Shown here: positions 61,763 through 64,000 of the stretch, piece by piece | How positions within the stretch are numbered: the stretch's first letter is position 1 | Layout: every line of letters begins with the position of its first letter | Origin: Saccharibacillus kuerlensis DSM 22868 | Lineage (GTDB): Bacteria > Bacillota > Bacilli > Paenibacillales > Paenibacillaceae | Direction: 5' to 3' | Assembly: GCF_000378145.1 (NCBI RefSeq) | Contig: NZ_KB899278.1 | Coordinates: 124,001 to 188,000, forward strand | DNA: 64,000 nt | Program-made: the position numbers and the translations under genes | Notes under the pieces: generated by a model | What the model saw: the letters and a program-made list of their open reading frames with translations, nothing else | Database searches by the model: none | What the model was told of the DNA's origin: nothing

Positions 61763-63196
61763 CTAATTCGATATCGAACGAACCGCCTGCTTAAACAGCA
61801 GCCCCCGTTCTTCAAACGAAGCGAACATATCCCAGCTTGCACAGGCCGGAGACAGAAGCACTGTATCTCCAGGTTCGGCCAGTTGACGCGCTTCGTCTAC
61901 AGCACGGATCAGCGTTTCTGCGGAATCTCCTGCCGGATCGACGACCTTAATATGTTCTACGCCCGCACGGCGAGCCACACCGGCAATCTTCTCGCGTGTT
62001 TCTCCAAGTGTGACAAGCGCCTTTACCTTACTCTGCAAAGCAGGCAGCAGTTCCTCGTAATCAGAACCCCGGTCCAGTCCGCCCGCAATCAATACCACCG
62101 GCCGTTCGAAAGCCGAGAGTGCCGTCAGCGTCGCTTTGGAATTGGTTGCTTTCGAGTTGTTGTAGTAATGAATAGCGCCGATCTCGCCCAGCGATTCCAA
62201 ACGATGCTCTACACCTCCAAATCCGGCAAGCGGCTCTTTGAGCGCTTCCGGACTTACACCAGCCGCAATCGCTGCCGCGCAGGCCGCCATTGCATTTGCC
62301 GTGTTGTAACTGCCTGGAATACCGATATCCGCAATCCTGATAATCGTGTGCACCTCTCCCGCCGCATCGCGATATACGATAGAACGGTCGATCAAGTTGT
62401 CCTCACCTTCCAGCAGACCGGACGGTGAGACGTATACACCTTCCAGAGTCAGCTCTTCGGTCATCGAAAACGGAAGAACCTTTCCTTTCAGGTAAGGAAC
62501 CAGTTCTCTGCAAAAAGGATCATCCCAGTTGATGATGCTTGTATCTTGAGGTGTCTGATTTTCGAAAATTTTGGCTTTGGAGGACGTATAATCTTCCATT
62601 GAACCGTGGTAATCCAAATGCGTCTCTGCAATATTAAGCAGACAGGCGATCCGCGGTGCAAAATCCTGAGTCCCTTTCAGTTGGAAGCTGCTTAATTCAA
62701 CCACAAGCCAGCTGTCGTCCGGAGCCTGCAGAGCGGCATCGCAGAGAGGCGTTCCGATATTCCCGGCAACAATCGGTTTTAGACCCGCTGCTTCTAACAT
62801 GTTACCGATCCATGTTGTGGTCGTTGTCTTCCCGTTAGAACCGGTGATTCCGATCATCGGAGCCGCTGACAACTGATAGGCGACTTCGACTTCGGTTACG
62901 ACTTCAATGCCGAGCTCAAGCGCTCTTGCAACCGGAGGCGCGGAGTAAGGAATACCCGGATTCTTAATTACCAGCGCCACTCCCGGATGAATCAGATCAT
63001 CCGGATGTTCGCCGCATATAACAGAAATGCCCAATTCCTCGAGAACGCCCGCTTCTGGACTGTCTTCCCGCGGCTTACGGTCGTTGACCGTCACATTTGC
63101 GCCGAAGCCGTGCATCGTTTTTGCCGCCGATACGCCGCTTCGCGCAAGCCCCAGTACAACGACTTCGCGATTTGCATACTTTTTAGGATGTTCCAT
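61763..63196 (-). CDS. murD: UDP-MurNAc-L-alanine:D-glutamate ligase MurD
   Basis: A 477-residue ATP-dependent ligase adding D-Glu to UDP-MurNAc-L-Ala. The N-terminal nucleotide-sugar domain has VVVLGLARSGVSAAKT (about 13-28). The Mur ATP motif is GITGSNGKTTTTTWIG (about 117-132), with NIAETHLDYHGSMEDY (about 193-208) and HYYNNSKATNSKAT (about 331-344). The ATG at 63196 follows AGGGGC. The mraY stop lies only two bases upstream. The frame extends to 63277 inside mraY and is not used. Confidence 0.96.
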   Translation of the reverse strand: MEHPKKYANREVVVLGLARSGVSAAKTMHGFGANVTVNDRKPREDSPEAGVLEELGISVICGEHPDDLIHPGVALVIKNPGIPYSAPPVARALELGIEVVTEVEVAYQLSAAPMIGITGSNGKTTTTTWIGNMLEAAGLKPIVAGNIGTPLCDAALQAPDDSWLVVELSSFQLKGTQDFAPRIACLLNIAETHLDYHGSMEDYTSSKAKIFENQTPQDTSIINWDDPFCRELVPYLKGKVLPFSMTEELTLEGVYVSPSGLLEGEDNLIDRSIVYRDAAGEVHTIIRIADIGIPGSYNTANAMAACAAAIAAGVSPEALKEPLAGFGGVEHRLESLGEIGAIHYYNNSKATNSKATLTALSAFERPVVLIAGGLDRGSDYEELLPALQSKVKALVTLGETREKIAGVARRAGVEHIKVVDPAGDSAETLIRAVDEARQLAEPGDTVLLSPACASWDMFASFEERGLLFKQAVRSISN

Positions 63197-63198
63197 CT

Positions 63199-64000
63199 CT
63201 ACAGCCCCTTGACAAGATACAGTCCGAACACGGATAGAATCAGCGAGACGACGAAGAATACGACGACGATTCGCCATTCCGACCAGCCGGAAAGCTCGTA
63301 ATGATGATGAATCGGACTCATTTTGAAAATCCGCTTGCCTCGCGTTTTGAACGACAATACCTGCAGCACGACGGACAGCATTTCAATTACAAAAACGCCT
63401 CCAATCACGAGAAACAGAAATTCCTGTTTCGTCAGGATGGCAATCATGCCGAGCGCTCCGCCGATCCCGAGCGAGCCTGTGTCGCCCATGAACATTTTGG
63501 CGGGATGCGCATTGTAGACCAGGAAGCCGAGTACAGCTCCTGCCATCGCCGAAGCTCCGATCGCCGAAGGGAACTGTGTCGCCTGCATGGCAATCAGTGC
63601 ATAGGCTCCAAAAGCAGGGGCACTGACTGAAGACAGCAGACCGTCTACGCCATCAGTGAAATTGACCGCATTGGATACAGCCAGCAGCATAATTACGATG
63701 AACGGATAATAAAACCAACCGCCCCAATCGAAGGTGCCGGAAATTCCCGGAATCGACAATGCGGTGCTGTGTCCAGAGTCGATCAGCAGCCAACAGGCGA
63801 TCGTTGAGAAGAGGAGCTGGCCCGCCAGCTTTTGCAGCGAAGTAAGGCCAAGCGAACGCTTTTTCACTACTTTGATGAAATCGTCCAACAGACCGACGAA
63901 GCCGAAGCCCAGCGTCGTCGTCAGCAGAACATAGAATTCGGTGTTGATTACGGAAAATTTGACGAAGGCCAACGTAAAGGCCAGCAAAATGACGATACCG
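63199..64000 (-). CDS. mraY: Phospho-MurNAc-pentapeptide transferase MraY, N-terminus outside window
   Basis: The C-terminal 267 residues of a membrane enzyme usually about 320 long, running off the window edge; the frame is open to base 64000. It transfers phospho-MurNAc-pentapeptide to undecaprenyl phosphate to make lipid I. Signatures: GFGFVGLLDDFIKVVKKRS with the Asp pair, NAVNFTDGVDGLLSS with catalytic Asp residues, FMGDTGSLGIGGALG, and the cytoplasmic IHHHYELSGWSEWRI. At least seven hydrophobic segments remain. The stop is two bases from murD. Confidence 0.96.
   Translation of the reverse strand, partial: GIVILLAFTLAFVKFSVINTEFYVLLTTTLGFGFVGLLDDFIKVVKKRSLGLTSLQKLAGQLLFSTIACWLLIDSGHSTALSIPGISGTFDWGGWFYYPFIVIMLLAVSNAVNFTDGVDGLLSSVSAPAFGAYALIAMQATQFPSAIGASAMAGAVLGFLVYNAHPAKMFMGDTGSLGIGGALGMIAILTKQEFLFLVIGGVFVIEMLSVVLQVLSFKTRGKRIFKMSPIHHHYELSGWSEWRIVVVFFVVSLILSVFGLYLVKGL

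Overview
The window looks like chromosome of a member of the Paenibacillaceae (Paenibacillus or Saccharibacillus type). The evidence is a Bacillus-like order of the dcw, ileS, lspA, rluD and pyr genes, strong AGGAGG-type ribosome binding sites, an LL-diaminopimelate aminotransferase, a T-box ileS leader, a PyrR attenuator, a GAAC-N4-GTTC SOS box, a viroplasmin-type RNase H1 and paired LplB/YtcP-type sugar permeases. The genus call is inference; no rRNA is present. Most genes lie on the minus strand.

Layout. 1-3.8 kb: the end of ung, rnhA, an exporter-type ABC half transporter and a decayed deacetylase fragment. 3.9-15.9 kb: a carbohydrate-use locus read right to left (GH105 hydrolase, membrane AraC regulator, binding protein, two permeases, TIM-barrel isomerase, an unrecognised (alpha/alpha)6 lyase-like enzyme, Gfo/Idh oxidoreductase). 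15.9-18.9 kb: tRNA-Leu, a chemoreceptor with a near-consensus sigma-D promoter, a free-standing pseudoknotted RNA of about 165 nt, and a small WYL-like gene under a double-LexA-box promoter. 18.9-22.7 kb: small or accessory genes (nucB, a DUF202 protein, an azoreductase and several tiny ORFs). 22.7-27.3 kb: a second saccharide locus (DUF2264, GH88, divergent AraC) and a serine hydrolase. 27.4-31.4 kb: a GGDEF protein, then a 2-kb segment between a truncated tRNA 3' end and a tRNA-Ile2/tRNA-fMet pair. 31.5-33.0 kb: an orphan sugar-binding lipoprotein.

33.3-64 kb is a conserved backbone: pyrE, pyrF, carB, carA, pyrC, pyrB, pyrR (with promoter, PyrR-binding loop and attenuator), an inserted chemoreceptor, beta-phosphoglucomutase and dapL, a 56-bp tandem repeat, then rluD-like, lspA, ileS with its T-box, divIVA, ylmH, ylmG, sepF, ylmE, pgeF, ftsZ, ftsA, divIB, murG, murD and the end of mraY. 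Against the Bacillus order, pyrP, pyrK, pyrD, spoIIGA-sigE-sigG, murB and spoVE/ftsW are missing from their usual places.

How the parts work together. The two saccharide loci combine unsaturated-uronyl hydrolases, importers, AraC regulators and CcpA-like sites, which fits plant-polysaccharide use. The chemoreceptors and the GGDEF protein add motility and c-di-GMP signalling. The right half makes pyrimidines, lysine or cell-wall precursors, peptidoglycan precursors and the division ring. The most unusual item is the compact pseudoknotted RNA at 18168-18330, which has its own promoter and terminator and no convincing ORF.
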